From: DASQBT01 sp963782495
Lineage (GTDB): Bacteria > Pseudomonadota > Gammaproteobacteria > Burkholderiales > Thiobacillaceae
DNA: 64,000 nucleotides
NCBI GenBank assembly: GCA_963782495.1
Contig: CAWAJU010000009.1
Coordinates: forward strand, 475,266 to 539,265
Direction of reading: 5' to 3'
Each line of letters starts with the position of its first letter. Within the stretch, counting starts at the first letter, position 1. Made by a program: the position numbers and the translations under genes. The notes beneath the pieces were generated by a model, which worked only from the letters and a program-made list of their open reading frames with translations, was not told the origin of the DNA and did no database searches. This document shows, in pieces, positions 1 to 8,497 of the stretch.

Positions 1-184
1 CACCGATATGGACAAGCAGTCGATCTCCTGTCCGCACCTCCTTGGCCGGCTTGCACCGTTCCCCGTTGAGTTGGATCCGTCCGCCTTCGACAGCCTGTGT
101 GGCAAGGGACCGGGTCTTGAAAAACCGGGCGGCCCACAGCCATTTGTCTATGCGAACTCTATCCAATGCCAATTGCTCTGCCAT
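1..184 (-). CDS. hslR: S4-domain RNA-binding protein, Hsp15 family (partial)
   Basis: Only the N-terminal 61 residues are in the window; the rest lies left of base 1. The minus frame starts MAEQLALDRVRIDKWLWAAR, and the IDKWLW...R..KTRS pattern followed by VEGGRIQLNG is the S4 RNA-binding fold as found in Hsp15/HslR. Proteins of this family bind stalled 50S subunits that carry nascent-chain tRNA and help recycle them after heat stress. An alternative in-frame ATG lies four codons upstream (194-196); I chose 182-184 because the conserved S4 region follows closely. Its relation to the LysR gene upstream is only adjacency on the same strand. Confidence 0.75.
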   Translation of the reverse strand, partial: MAEQLALDRVRIDKWLWAARFFKTRSLATQAVEGGRIQLNGERCKPAKEVRTGDRLLVHIG

Positions 185-270
185 TAGCCAGCCCATCGTG
201 CCATGGTCCTGCTTCGCACTCCCGCCCCAGGCGCTCCGCGCCCGCCGTGTCGCTGCTCGCCCCCCGCTCA

Positions 271-1172
271 TCAACCATTTTCGCTTTCGACAATCCGGCT
301 CTCGCGCAACTTGCGCAGCCACCAGTTGAGTGCGTTGCCCGACTCACCGCTACGCCAGGCGAGATATACAACTTCGGTATGCTTTTCCGCTTGGACCGGC
401 TTGATGACGAGTCGTTTGCCCGCCGCTTCGTTCTTTGCCACCCAGTTCGGCAACCAGCCTACGCCCAGTCCTGCCTGCAGGGCGGCCAGTTTGGCCTCCA
501 AATCGGCAACGGTCAGCACCGGTTGGCCTTCGAGGATACCCACTGTGCGTACCGGCAACCGCCTTGCGGTATCGGCGATGGCGACCACCCGATATTGTTC
601 GATCACATCCTGCGCCAAAGGCGCGCGCAGCCTTGCGAGGGGGTGATCGGGTGCCACGCAGAACTCGAAGGACAGCTGCGCCAACACGCGGGAACGGTAA
701 CCTCCGCCCGCGGGCCCCGGACCCGACGCCCCAACCAGCAGATCCGCCGCGCCCGTCATCAAGGCGTCCCACATGCCGGCCAGCACCTCACGGGTAAATC
801 TTAGTCGTGTGTTCCCGGCCACCTGGTCAAATTCCTTCACCCATTGCATAAAAGGCTGCCAGGGCAGCAAGGCGTCGACCGCGATGGTCAGTCGTGGCTC
901 CCAACCATGAGCAAGCTGTTTTACCCGGCTTTCCAAATCATCGGCAGCGTAAACGATGCGTCGCCCCTCCTCCAATAACAAGTGGCCGGCCGGGGTCAGG
1001 CGGGCGCGGTGCCCGCTGCGATCGAACAGCAGCACATCGAGATCCTGCTCCAGTTTCTGTATCGCGTAAGTCAGGCTCGAAGGCGCCTTGTCCAAAGCCT
1101 CCGCTGCTGCGGCAAAGGACCCCGGCGCTGTATCTCATCCAGCAACACCAAAGCATCCCGGCTCAGCTTCAT
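271..1172 (-). pseudogene. LysR-family transcriptional regulator with a -1 frameshift near its N-terminus
   Basis: The minus strand encodes a LysR-type regulator, with an N-terminal winged HTH followed by a periplasmic-binding-like effector domain. The open frame from 1095 begins inside the HTH (DKAPSSLTYAIQKLEQDL). The missing N-terminus is present in another frame from ATG 1170-1172 (MKLSRDALVLLDEIQRRG) and joins it if one base is added to the C run at 1120-1123, restoring the usual SFAAAAEALDKA helix. The gene is divergent from the pirin/flavodoxin/FMN-reductase operon, the classic arrangement for a LysR activator of its neighbour, so it probably controls that operon. The frameshift may be a real lesion or a sequencing error; everything downstream looks intact. 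Confidence 0.75.
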
Positions 1173-1270
1173 GTTCAGTTTTCTTGAATGACTTGCTTGA
1201 ATTATGGACCTTAATGGCCGGGCCATGGCGCAATAGACTGCACTCAATGGTCATCAACTCGGAGGCAATC

Positions 1271-1968
1271 ATGGTCACCATTCGCAAGGCAGACACGCGT
1301 GGCCACGCCAACTTCGGCCGACTCGACAGCAGGCACAGCTTTTCTTTCGGCAACTATTTCGATCCGGCCCATATGGGTTTCGGCGCCCTGCGTGTGATCA
1401 ATGAGGATGTGGTTGCACCCGACGCCGGATTTCCCCGTCATGGCCATCAGGACATGGAAATCGTGACCCATTTGCGGGACGATGCGCTTGAGCACCAGGA
1501 CAGCCTCGGGAGCGAAGGCCTGATCGCGCCGGCGAACTCCAGCGCATGCGCGCGGGAACCGGAATAGAACACAGTGAATACAATACTTCTGGAGCCGACA
1601 CCGTGCATTTCCTGCAAATCTGGATAACACCCGAAGAGAAAGGGCTGGAGCCCGGCTATGAACAGATTTCGCTTGAACGGGAAGCAGTTGCCGGCAGGCT
1701 GAAGCTGATCGCCTTGTCCGAGCCACTACCGGGCGCAGTGCACATTCATCAGGATGCAACGATTTACGCCGCCAGGCTCAAGCCCGGCGACTCGGCGAAG
1801 CTGCCGCTTGCGCAAGGCCGGCGCGCCTACATGCAGGTCGCGCAGGGCGAATTCCGTCTCAATGGCTACCCGCTCAAGCAAGGGGACGCGACAATGCTGG
1901 TGGAGGAGCAGTCCCTGCAATTGGACGCCTACGCGGCAGCAGAAGTACTGGTCTTTGATCTGGCTTGA
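1271..1968 (+). pseudogene. Pirin family bicupin protein, interrupted by a -1 frameshift
   Basis: Two overlapping frames together make one pirin. The first, from ATG 1271, carries the N-terminal cupin with GHANFGRLDSRHSFSFG and the metal-ligand motif FPRHGHQDMEIVTH. The second carries the continuation AGTGIEHSEYN and the C-terminal cupin to 1968. Adding one G at the GG of 1531-1532 restores PGELQRMRAGTGIEHSEYN, the usual pirin sequence. A good ribosome site (GGAGG at 1260-1264) supports start 1271 over an upstream ATG at 1247. Pirins bind iron through His/Glu ligands; some have quercetinase activity. It heads a redox operon with a flavodoxin-like quinone reductase 24 bases downstream. Real pseudogene or sequencing error cannot be told from one sequence. 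Confidence 0.8.
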
Positions 1969-1992
1969 CGGCCTGACTATTGGGAGTAGCAA

Positions 1993-2598
1993 ATGAAGAA
2001 GATTGCGATTGTTTATCACAGTGGCTATGGCCACACCCAGCGCCAAGCGGAACACGTGGCCAGAGGTGCCCGCCAGGCGGGTTCACAGGTGAGCCTGATT
2101 CCGGCTGCCGAAGCAGAGTCGCGCTTTGCCGAACTCAACGCGGCCGATGCCATCATTTTTGGCGCGCCGACTTATATGGGCTCGGTTTCCGCGCCGTTCA
2201 AGGCCTTCATGGACAGCACCAGCAAGCTTTGGCAGGCGCGCGCCTGGCAGGATAAGCTGGCCGCGGGATATACCAATTCGGCCTCCTGGAGCGGAGACAA
2301 GCTTAACAGCCTGATTCAGATGATGGTGTTCGCCAACCAGCATGGGATGATTTGGACGAGCCTTGGACTGCTCCCCGGCAACAACGTCAGCACTGGTAGT
2401 CGGCGGGACCTCAATTCCATGGGCTCTTTCGCCGGCGCGATGGCCCAGTCCAACGCAGAACAGGGTGCGGATACCATGGCGGAGTCCGACCTTATGACCG
2501 CAGAGCATCTGGGCCGTCGGGTGGCAGAGATCGCCCTGCGCTATCATCAGGACGCGCAAGTGTCCCATCAAACCAACCGAGCCATTCATGCCCATTAA
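1993..2598 (+). CDS. Flavodoxin-fold NAD(P)H:quinone oxidoreductase (WrbA-like)
   Basis: This 201-residue protein begins IAIVYHSGYGHTQRQAEHVA, the FMN phosphate-binding loop of the flavodoxin/WrbA fold. It contains the second family motif FGAPTYMGSVSAPFKAFMD near residues 57-75 and a short LLPGNN segment. WrbA-like enzymes are cytoplasmic FMN proteins that reduce quinones by two electrons, avoiding semiquinone radicals. It follows pirin and overlaps the next FMN reductase gene by 11 bases, so the three are very likely co-transcribed as an electrophile or quinone detoxification unit under the divergent LysR regulator. I did not assign wrbA because the protein differs from the classical one in its central part. 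Confidence 0.8.
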   Translation: MKKIAIVYHSGYGHTQRQAEHVARGARQAGSQVSLIPAAEAESRFAELNAADAIIFGAPTYMGSVSAPFKAFMDSTSKLWQARAWQDKLAAGYTNSASWSGDKLNSLIQMMVFANQHGMIWTSLGLLPGNNVSTGSRRDLNSMGSFAGAMAQSNAEQGADTMAESDLMTAEHLGRRVAEIALRYHQDAQVSHQTNRAIHAH

Positions 2599-3157
2599 AC
2601 TGCTCGCCTTCGCTGGCTCGCTGCGGCGCGAATCCTTCAATCGGCAAGCGCTGAATTACGCCGTGGCGGGCGCTCGGGACGTGGGTGCCGAAGTGAACCT
2701 GATCGAGCTTGGAGACTATCCATTGCCACTGTTTGACCAGGACCTGGAAAGCGCCAACGGCATTCCGGATAACGCGGTGACTTTGAAACAACACTTCATC
2801 GAACACGCCGGACTATTGCTTGCCTGCCCCGAATACAACAGCTCCATTACTCCACTGCTGAAAAACACCCTGGACTGGGTTTCACGGCCTTGGCGGGGCC
2901 AAGCCGGCTCGGCCCCGTATCGGAACAAAGTCGCGGCGCTGGTCTCGGCCAGTTCGAGTAATCTGGGCGGACTCCGGGGCCTGCGCCATGTGCGCGAAAT
3001 CCTCACCACTCTGGGTGTCCTGGTCATTCCCCGCCAGCAGGCGGTAAGCAACGCGGATCGGGTATTCGCTACGCCGCAGGATCACCCCCATATTCTTCAC
3101 GGGCTGAATGAGCAAGGTCGTTTGCTGGCTGATGCTGTCGGCCGCTGGAACAAATAA
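2588..3157 (+). CDS. NADPH-dependent FMN reductase family protein
   Basis: The 189-residue protein starts LLAFAGSLRRESFNRQALNYA, the GSLR..S.N signature of the SsuE/ChrR/YieF NADPH-dependent FMN reductases, and contains CPEYNSSITPLLKNTLDW near residues 79-96, the second flavin-binding motif. Family members reduce FMN, quinones, azo dyes or chromate with NAD(P)H in the cytoplasm. Its start overlaps the upstream flavodoxin-like gene by 11 bases, indicating translational coupling. The operon ends here: a hairpin follows that can also terminate the opposite-strand protease gene. The exact substrate cannot be read from sequence. Confidence 0.85.
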   Translation: MPIKLLAFAGSLRRESFNRQALNYAVAGARDVGAEVNLIELGDYPLPLFDQDLESANGIPDNAVTLKQHFIEHAGLLLACPEYNSSITPLLKNTLDWVSRPWRGQAGSAPYRNKVAALVSASSSNLGGLRGLRHVREILTTLGVLVIPRQQAVSNADRVFATPQDHPHILHGLNEQGRLLADAVGRWNK

Positions 3158-3166
3158 TACAACGCC

Positions 3167-3192
3167 AAAAAAGACCGGCCACTAGGGCCGGT
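3167..3192 (-). terminator. Intrinsic terminator of the S8 protease gene
   Basis: A 7-bp stem (ACCGGCC 3174-3180 with GGCCGGT 3186-3192, loop 3181-3185) is followed, reading the minus strand, by a run of six T (plus-strand A run 3167-3172). It lies 22 bases past the stop codon of the minus-strand protease gene, and also just after the stop of the FMN reductase on the plus strand. Confidence 0.65.
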
Positions 3193-3213
3193 AATGACAC
3201 ACAGGAGAGACGA

Positions 3214-6200
3214 CTATTGATAGAAGGTAATGGTCACATTGGCCTGATTGCCTGATGAATCGGTGGCGCTCGCCGTCATGGTATGGGCACCAGCGCTGTA
3301 GCCGATGGTTTTCCAGGAATAAGTCAGACTGCTGCTGTTCGCCGTGGCCTTGATTACTCCATCAATGGCCAAGCTGACGCTGCTGACTTTCACGTTATCC
3401 GTTGCACTGACCACGAGCCTGAACGTGCCCAAGGGCTTCTGTCCATCCACCAGGCCGGTAAGCGTGACCACAGGTGGTTGCGAATCTCCAGTTGCGGCAG
3501 CGTTGTTGACCGTGACCACGACCGGCGAGGATGCCTTGAAGTTGCCCGCCGCATCGTAGGCATAGGCAGTCAGGCTGGCGCTGCCGTTGGCAACAGTCTT
3601 GGAGTCCCAGCTGAAGGCGAACGGCGCAGTCGTGTCAGAGGCAATCTTGGTGCCGTTGACATACAGGTCAACCTGGGTCACGCCCACGTTGTCGCTGGCG
3701 TTCACATTCACCGACACCGTCCCGCTGACCGTGCCACCGGTCGGCACAGCAATCGCCACCGTGGGTGCGGTGGTGTCCGGCACGACGTTGTTGACCGTGA
3801 CCGCAACCGGCGAGGATGCCTTGAAGTTGCCCGCCGCATCGTAGGCATAGGCAGTCAGGCTGGCGCTGCCGTTGGCAACAGTCTTGGAGTCCCAGCTGAA
3901 GGCGAACGGCGCAGTCGTGTCAGAGGCGACCTTTGTGCCGTTGACATACAGGTCAACCTGGGTCACGCCCACGTTGTCGCTGGCGTTCACATTCACCGCC
4001 ACCGTCCCGCTGACCGTGCCACCGGTCGGCACAGCAATCGCCACCGTGGGTGCGGTGGTGTCCGGCACGACGTTGTTGACCGTGACCGCAACCGGCGAGG
4101 ATGCCTTGAAGTTGCCCGCCGCATCGTAGGCATAGGCAGTCAGGCTGGCGCTGCCGTTGGCAACGGTCTTGGAGTCCCAGCTGAAGGCGAACGGCGCAGT
4201 CGTGTCAGAGGCGATCTTTGTGCCGTTGACATACAGGTCAACCTGGGTCACGCCCACGTTGTCGCTGGCGTTCACATTCACCGCCACCGTCCCGCTGACC
4301 GTGCCACCGGTCGGCACAGCAATCGCCACCGTGGGTGCGGTGGTGTCCGGCACGACGTTGTTGACCGTGACCACGACCGGCGAGGATGCCTTGAAGTTCC
4401 CCGCCGCATCGTAGGCATAGGCAGTCAGGCTGGCGCTGCCGTTGGCAACAGTCTTGGAGTCCCAGCTGAAGGCGAACGGCGCAGTCGTGTCAGAGGCGAT
4501 CTTTGTGCCGTTGACATACAGGTCAACCTGGGTCACGCCCACGTTGTCGCTGGCGTTCACATTCACCGCCACCGTCCCGCTGACCGCACCGCCGGTCGGC
4601 GCAGCAATCGCCACCGTGGGCGCAGTGGTGTCCGACGTCACGTTGCCAACCAAGAAGGTAATGGTCATGCTGGCCTGATTGCCTGAAGAATCGGTGGCAC
4701 TCGCCGTCATGGTGTGAACACCATCGCTGTAGCCGATGGTTTTCCAGGTATAGATCAGGCTGCTTCCACTAGCCGTGGATATGACGACCCCGTCGATCGC
4801 AAGGCTGACGCTGCTGACTTTCACGTTATCCGTTGCACTGACCACAAGCCTGAACGTGCCCAAGGGCTTCTGTCCATCCACCAGGCCGGTAAGCGTGACC
4901 ACAGGTGGTTGCGAATCTCCAGTTGCGGCAGCGTTGTTGACCGTGACCACGACCGGCGAGGATGCCTTGAAGTTGCCCGCCGCATCGTAGGCATAGGCAG
5001 TCAGGCTGGCGCTGCCGTTGGCAACAGTCTTGGAGTCCCAGCTGAAGGCGAACGGCGCAGTCGTGTCAGAGGCAACCTTGGTGCCGTTGACATACAGGTC
5101 AACCTGGGTCACGCCCACGTTGTCGCTGGCGTTCACATTCACCGCCACCGTCCCGCTGACCGTGCCACCGGTCGGCACAGCAATCGCCACCGTGGGTGCG
5201 GTGGTGTCCGGCACGACGTTGTTGACCGTGACCGCAACCGGCGAGGATGCCTTGAAGTTGCCCGCCGCATCGTAGGCATAGGCAGTCAGGCTGGCGCTGC
5301 CGTTGGCAATGGTCTTGGAGTCCCAGCTGAAGGCGAACGGCGCAGTCGTGTCAGAGGCGATCTTTGTGCCGTTGACATACAGGTCAACCTGGGTCACGCC
5401 CACGTTGTCGCTGGCGTTCACATTCACCGCCACCGTCCCGCTGACCGTGCCGCCGGTCGGCGCAGCAATCGCCACCGTGGGCGCAGTGGTGTCCGGCACG
5501 ACGTTGTTGACCGTGACCACGACCGGCGTGGACGCAGTCGTGTTGCCGGCTGCGTCGGAGGCATAGGCAGTCAGGCTGACGCTGCCGTTGCCAACAGTCT
5601 TGGAATCCCAGCTGAAGGCGAACGGCGCAGCCGTGTCAGAGGCAACCTTGGTGCCGTTGACATACAGGTCAACCTGGGTAACGCCCACGTTGTCGCTGGC
5701 ATTCACATTCACCGACACCAGCCCGCTGACCGCACCGCCCGTCGGCGCAGCAATCGCCACCGTGGGCGCTTGGACATCGACCGGTGGTATGGGTGGGAGC
5801 GAGAGGGCTGCATAGACAACCGCGCCGGCATTGAGCAGTCCATAGCCAAATGTGGAGTCGTACCCGGGAGTCCCCAAATCCGTGGTGGTACTCAGCAGTA
5901 GATTGTCCACCTGGGCAGCAGTGAGGCCCGGATTTGCAGAGATTGCCAGGGCCGCCGTGCCGGCCACCAAGGGACTGGAAAACGAGGTCCCGCTGGCATT
6001 GCCATAGCCGCCGCCATTCTTCGTCGTGAATATGCCCACGCCTGGCGCGGCCAGGTCGACATAGTCTCCGGTACTGGTGAAACTTGCCGCGACATTGTTC
6101 TTGTCGGTAGCCGACACCGCCAGCAGGGAAGAGCTGGGCGCGTAGGCCTCTTGCACTCCGCTATTGCCCGCTGCCACCACAACCACGCCGCCCTTGGCAC

Positions 6201-7020
6201 GCAGGTAATCGGCGGCGGCCTGGACCGTGGTGCTTCCAGCCACCCCGTTGAAGCTGATGTTGGCTACGCGAGCGCCGTGATCTGCCGCCCAGTAGATACC
6301 CTGCGCAACGGTGCTGAAATAGGCATAGCCATTGGCGTCCGCAATTCGCACCGGCATGATCTTGGCACCCCAGGCAATGCCGGCCGAGCCGATGCCGTCA
6401 TTGGCTGCAGCCGAGGCGGTGCCCGCTACCAGCGTCCCGTGCCCGTAGACATCGGATGTGTCGGGGTTGTCGTCGTAAATGTTCCAGCCCGGCACGATGT
6501 TGGACGCCAGGTCAGGATGGGTCGCATCCACCCCCGTGTCGAGAATGGCGATCACCACGCCGGTGCCATTCTCGTAGTCCCAGGCTTGCGGTGCATTGAT
6601 ATCGGGGAGGTGCCAGCTGCTTGAGTAATAGGGATCCGTCACGACGGTGTCCGCAACGGCGACCCGCGCATCCTGCTCGACAAACTTGAACAGTTTGCTT
6701 GACTTTAGTTTCTTCAGTACCGATGCACTGAGAACTGGCCCTGTCATTTCCACGAGTTGCAAGTTTTGCTTATTCAATCTGCGCAGGCGATGTGCGTTCG
6801 CGGCCTTTAATTCATGATCCAGATCGGCGTCGGCAAGTCCTGCCCTCGGCTGCACAATGAATCTGTCGATGGGTTCAAATGATGCCGATTGCGCCTGGCC
6901 CGAAAAGGTAAAGATAAGAGCTGACGCCAATGCAGCAATCAGTAGCGCCGGGACAGGGCCGGTACGATAGCCATCCCGGCAATTGCGGGATACGAGATGA
7001 TTTTGGTCCAGGGCGGTCAT
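3214..7020 (-). CDS. Secreted S8 (subtilisin-like) serine peptidase with tandem Ig-like repeats
   Basis: From ATG 7020 (GGAG just upstream) the protein is 1268 residues. A basic N-terminus and hydrophobic stretch at about residues 23-45, ending QAQSA, form a signal peptide. A short propeptide-like region follows, then a complete S8 domain with Asp161 (AILDTGVD), His194 (YGHGTLVAG), oxyanion Asn286 (AAGNSG) and Ser346 (GTSFSSP), thermitase-like. The remaining ~830 residues are Ig-like domains of the DNVGVTQVDLYVNG type: seven copies of about 95 residues plus two divergent ones (SQPPVVTLTG...). There is no sortase, PEP-CTERM or autotransporter tail. An earlier in-frame ATG (7095) would overlap the riboswitch and is rejected. 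A c-di-GMP riboswitch in the leader suggests control by the motility/biofilm switch. The substrate is unknown. Confidence 0.88.
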   Translation of the reverse strand: MTALDQNHLVSRNCRDGYRTGPVPALLIAALASALIFTFSGQAQSASFEPIDRFIVQPRAGLADADLDHELKAANAHRLRRLNKQNLQLVEMTGPVLSASVLKKLKSSKLFKFVEQDARVAVADTVVTDPYYSSSWHLPDINAPQAWDYENGTGVVIAILDTGVDATHPDLASNIVPGWNIYDDNPDTSDVYGHGTLVAGTASAAANDGIGSAGIAWGAKIMPVRIADANGYAYFSTVAQGIYWAADHGARVANISFNGVAGSTTVQAAADYLRAKGGVVVVAAGNSGVQEAYAPSSSLLAVSATDKNNVAASFTSTGDYVDLAAPGVGIFTTKNGGGYGNASGTSFSSPLVAGTAALAISANPGLTAAQVDNLLLSTTTDLGTPGYDSTFGYGLLNAGAVVYAALSLPPIPPVDVQAPTVAIAAPTGGAVSGLVSVNVNASDNVGVTQVDLYVNGTKVASDTAAPFAFSWDSKTVGNGSVSLTAYASDAAGNTTASTPVVVTVNNVVPDTTAPTVAIAAPTGGTVSGTVAVNVNASDNVGVTQVDLYVNGTKIASDTTAPFAFSWDSKTIANGSASLTAYAYDAAGNFKASSPVAVTVNNVVPDTTAPTVAIAVPTGGTVSGTVAVNVNASDNVGVTQVDLYVNGTKVASDTTAPFAFSWDSKTVANGSASLTAYAYDAAGNFKASSPVVVTVNNAAATGDSQPPVVTLTGLVDGQKPLGTFRLVVSATDNVKVSSVSLAIDGVVISTASGSSLIYTWKTIGYSDGVHTMTASATDSSGNQASMTITFLVGNVTSDTTAPTVAIAAPTGGAVSGTVAVNVNASDNVGVTQVDLYVNGTKIASDTTAPFAFSWDSKTVANGSASLTAYAYDAAGNFKASSPVVVTVNNVVPDTTAPTVAIAVPTGGTVSGTVAVNVNASDNVGVTQVDLYVNGTKIASDTTAPFAFSWDSKTVANGSASLTAYAYDAAGNFKASSPVAVTVNNVVPDTTAPTVAIAVPTGGTVSGTVAVNVNASDNVGVTQVDLYVNGTKVASDTTAPFAFSWDSKTVANGSASLTAYAYDAAGNFKASSPVAVTVNNVVPDTTAPTVAIAVPTGGTVSGTVSVNVNASDNVGVTQVDLYVNGTKIASDTTAPFAFSWDSKTVANGSASLTAYAYDAAGNFKASSPVVVTVNNAAATGDSQPPVVTLTGLVDGQKPLGTFRLVVSATDNVKVSSVSLAIDGVIKATANSSSLTYSWKTIGYSAGAHTMTASATDSSGNQANVTITFYQ
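3495..5790. repeat. 285-bp tandem repeats encoding the Ig-like domains
   Basis: Within the protease gene, seven units of about 285 bp, two of them separated from the rest by a divergent unit (about 4640-4915), are nearly identical at the DNA level. Long stretches such as the segment encoding AYDAAGNFKASSP recur with only a few substitutions. A larger block (one Ig unit plus the divergent unit) is itself duplicated: 3214-3800 resembles 4640-5250. Such homogeneity points to recent duplication or gene conversion, and makes copy number liable to change or to mis-assembly. Confidence 0.85.
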
Positions 7021-7041
7021 GCATTGCTCCGTGCGAGTCTG

Positions 7042-7077
7042 AAAAAAGCTGAGGGACACACGCGCAACCGCACTCCC
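7042..7077 (-). terminator. Possible riboswitch expression-platform terminator
   Basis: Reading the minus strand just after the c-di-GMP aptamer, GGGA (7074-7077) can pair with TCCC (7053-7056) around an inner GCG/CGC stem. Six T residues follow (plus A run 7042-7047), and the protease start codon comes 22 bases later. The stem is imperfect, so a terminator switch is only plausible; translational control is the alternative. Confidence 0.35.
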
Positions 7078-7088
7078 AAGCAGGAGAA

Positions 7089-7172
7089 CCGGCAACCCCG
7101 CTTTCTGGTCAAAATTCGCAGACCGGAGGCTTTGCGTCCCCGCCTCACGGCGGGTTTGCCCTTAACAGCCGG
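7089..7172 (-). promoter_or_regulatory. Cyclic di-GMP-I (GEMM) riboswitch upstream of the S8 protease
   Basis: The minus strand of the protease leader has every landmark of the c-di-GMP-I aptamer in order. P1 is CCGGC/GCCGG (7168-7172 with 7089-7093); then come GGGCAAACC, a C/G-rich stem capped by a GTGA (GNRA) tetraloop, the highly conserved GGGACGCAAAGCCTCCGG, a GGTC/GACC second stem, and AGCGGGGTTGCC. The GNRA loop and its CCTCCGG-side receptor are both present. It sits 69 bases upstream of the protease start on the same strand. Class members bind c-di-GMP and switch transcription or translation. Whether the ligand turns this gene on or off cannot be decided by eye. Confidence 0.9.
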
Positions 7173-7371
7173 AAACCTTGATTTGATCCTTGGTAGAGGA
7201 CAAGATCACAGCTTCCTTGATATGGGATATCGTCACGATCTCAACGTTATTGATGATTACCCGACAAACGGCCCCAAGCTCCAAGCGTTTCTATTGTCCG
7301 ATGGGCAACCTTATGATTTTCTTGCGTGCAAACGAATTATGCAGCTTTTTGCCTTGTTCTGAAACCTTCGA

Positions 7372-7929
7372 TTGCTTGCGATAGGAGTGACCACGACAAA
7401 CTATTCTCCCGCCGCCCGTTTCTTTCACTGGCTCATAGCCGCCCTCCTTCTGGGCAACTTCTTCTTCGGCCTGTCGCTGGATAATCTGCCCCTGAGCCCG
7501 GAAAAGCTTCAGCGCATCACTTGGCACAAGTGGGTAGGCATAACCATATTCGGGCTGGTGAGCGTGAGGCTCATCTATCGCCTGCTGGCAAAGCCGCCCC
7601 CGCCCGAACCCGGGACCGCGTGGCAAATCAAGGCGTCCCGGGCAGTGCATTGGACACTCTATCTCTTGATGTTTGCAATTCCCTTTTCAGGCTGGTGTCT
7701 CAGCTCCGCTGCCGGCGTCCCGGTCGTGTACCTGAATCTCTGGCAATTGCCGGCCCTGCTGCCCAAGAACAAGGCCTGGGTGGATGGGCTGAAGGAACTG
7801 CACTTGAGTTTGAACATAGGCATGGCCGCGCTGGTCTCAGTACATGTTCTGGCGGCCCTGAAACACCATTTCCTTGACCGGGACATGACCCTGGTGCGCA
7901 TGCTGCCGATACTGAAACGACGTTCATGA
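7372..7929 (+). CDS. Cytochrome b561-family membrane protein
   Basis: This ~185-residue protein has four hydrophobic helices and the histidines expected for two b-type hemes: one in helix 1 (FFHWLIAALLL), one before helix 2 (WHKWVGI), one in helix 3 (VHWTLYLLM), and VSVHVLAALKHHF in helix 4. This is the bacterial b561 (CybB-like) pattern: an inner-membrane di-heme protein that passes electrons between quinol and periplasmic partners. The start is uncertain: TTG 7372 and GTG 7387 are both in frame before NYSPAARFFHW, and neither has an ideally spaced ribosome site. Its end overlaps the next YceI gene by four bases, so they form one operon; b561-YceI pairing is common in proteobacteria. Confidence 0.85.
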   Translation: MLAIGVTTTNYSPAARFFHWLIAALLLGNFFFGLSLDNLPLSPEKLQRITWHKWVGITIFGLVSVRLIYRLLAKPPPPEPGTAWQIKASRAVHWTLYLLMFAIPFSGWCLSSAAGVPVVYLNLWQLPALLPKNKAWVDGLKELHLSLNIGMAALVSVHVLAALKHHFLDRDMTLVRMLPILKRRS

Positions 7930-8495
7930 ACGGGATTCGATCACTTCTACTGGCCATCGGCCTGCTGTCAGGTCTGGCGCATGCCGGCAATTGGCGCATC
8001 GACCAATCACAAAGTCGACTGGGCTTTGAGTACCGCGCCATGGGCGCGCCGGTCGAGGGCGAATTCCGCCGTTATCTGGCCGACATCCAATGGGACGCCA
8101 ACCAGCCTGCGAGTGCGCACATTCGTTTGGACGTCGATGCCGGCAGCATTGATGCCGGCTTGCCTGATGCCACTTCGGAGGCGGCGAAGAATGACTTCTT
8201 GGATAGCCGCCGCTACCCTTGGGCGCGCTTTGTCTCAACCACTGTCCAGCCTCAGGGCAAGGAGCGTTACCTGCTTAAGGGGACCCTGACAATCAAGGGA
8301 ATCAGTCGCCCAGTCAGTCTCCCCATTCTGTTACAGGCGGATGGGCCCGCGCAAAGGCTCAAAGGCACATTCGTGCTCAAACGGCTGGATTTTGGCATTG
8401 GCCAGGGCCAATGGACGGACACCTCGGCGCTTGCAAACGAAGTGCCGGTTGCATTCTCGTTAAGATTGCTGCCGGTCAATCTGCCTGCGCACTGA
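7926..8495 (+). CDS. YceI-like periplasmic protein
   Basis: The 189-residue protein has a clear signal peptide (about residues 1-20, ending LAHA) and the YceI lipocalin-like barrel, with WRIDQSQSRLGFEYRAMGAPVEGEF at its start, then NDFLDSRRYPWARFVST and LKGTLTIKGISRPVSLP. YceI proteins bind isoprenoid or amphiphilic ligands in the periplasm. The start codon overlaps the cytochrome b561 stop (ATGA), so the two are translationally coupled. A second YceI gene follows after two bases. The ligand is unknown; polyisoprenoid quinone handling is an inference from the cytochrome neighbour. Confidence 0.85.
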   Translation: MNGIRSLLLAIGLLSGLAHAGNWRIDQSQSRLGFEYRAMGAPVEGEFRRYLADIQWDANQPASAHIRLDVDAGSIDAGLPDATSEAAKNDFLDSRRYPWARFVSTTVQPQGKERYLLKGTLTIKGISRPVSLPILLQADGPAQRLKGTFVLKRLDFGIGQGQWTDTSALANEVPVAFSLRLLPVNLPAH

Positions 8496-8497
8496 AC

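Noticed and set aside
3495..5790. CRISPR-like repeat array
   Set aside because: The unit is 285 bp, without spacers, and codes for protein domains throughout.
3283..5901. Long plus-strand open frames (467 and 395 codons) opposite the protease repeats
   Set aside because: They are antisense to the Ig repeats, contain the same 95-residue period as the real protein and have low-complexity Arg/His/Gly composition without any family resemblance.
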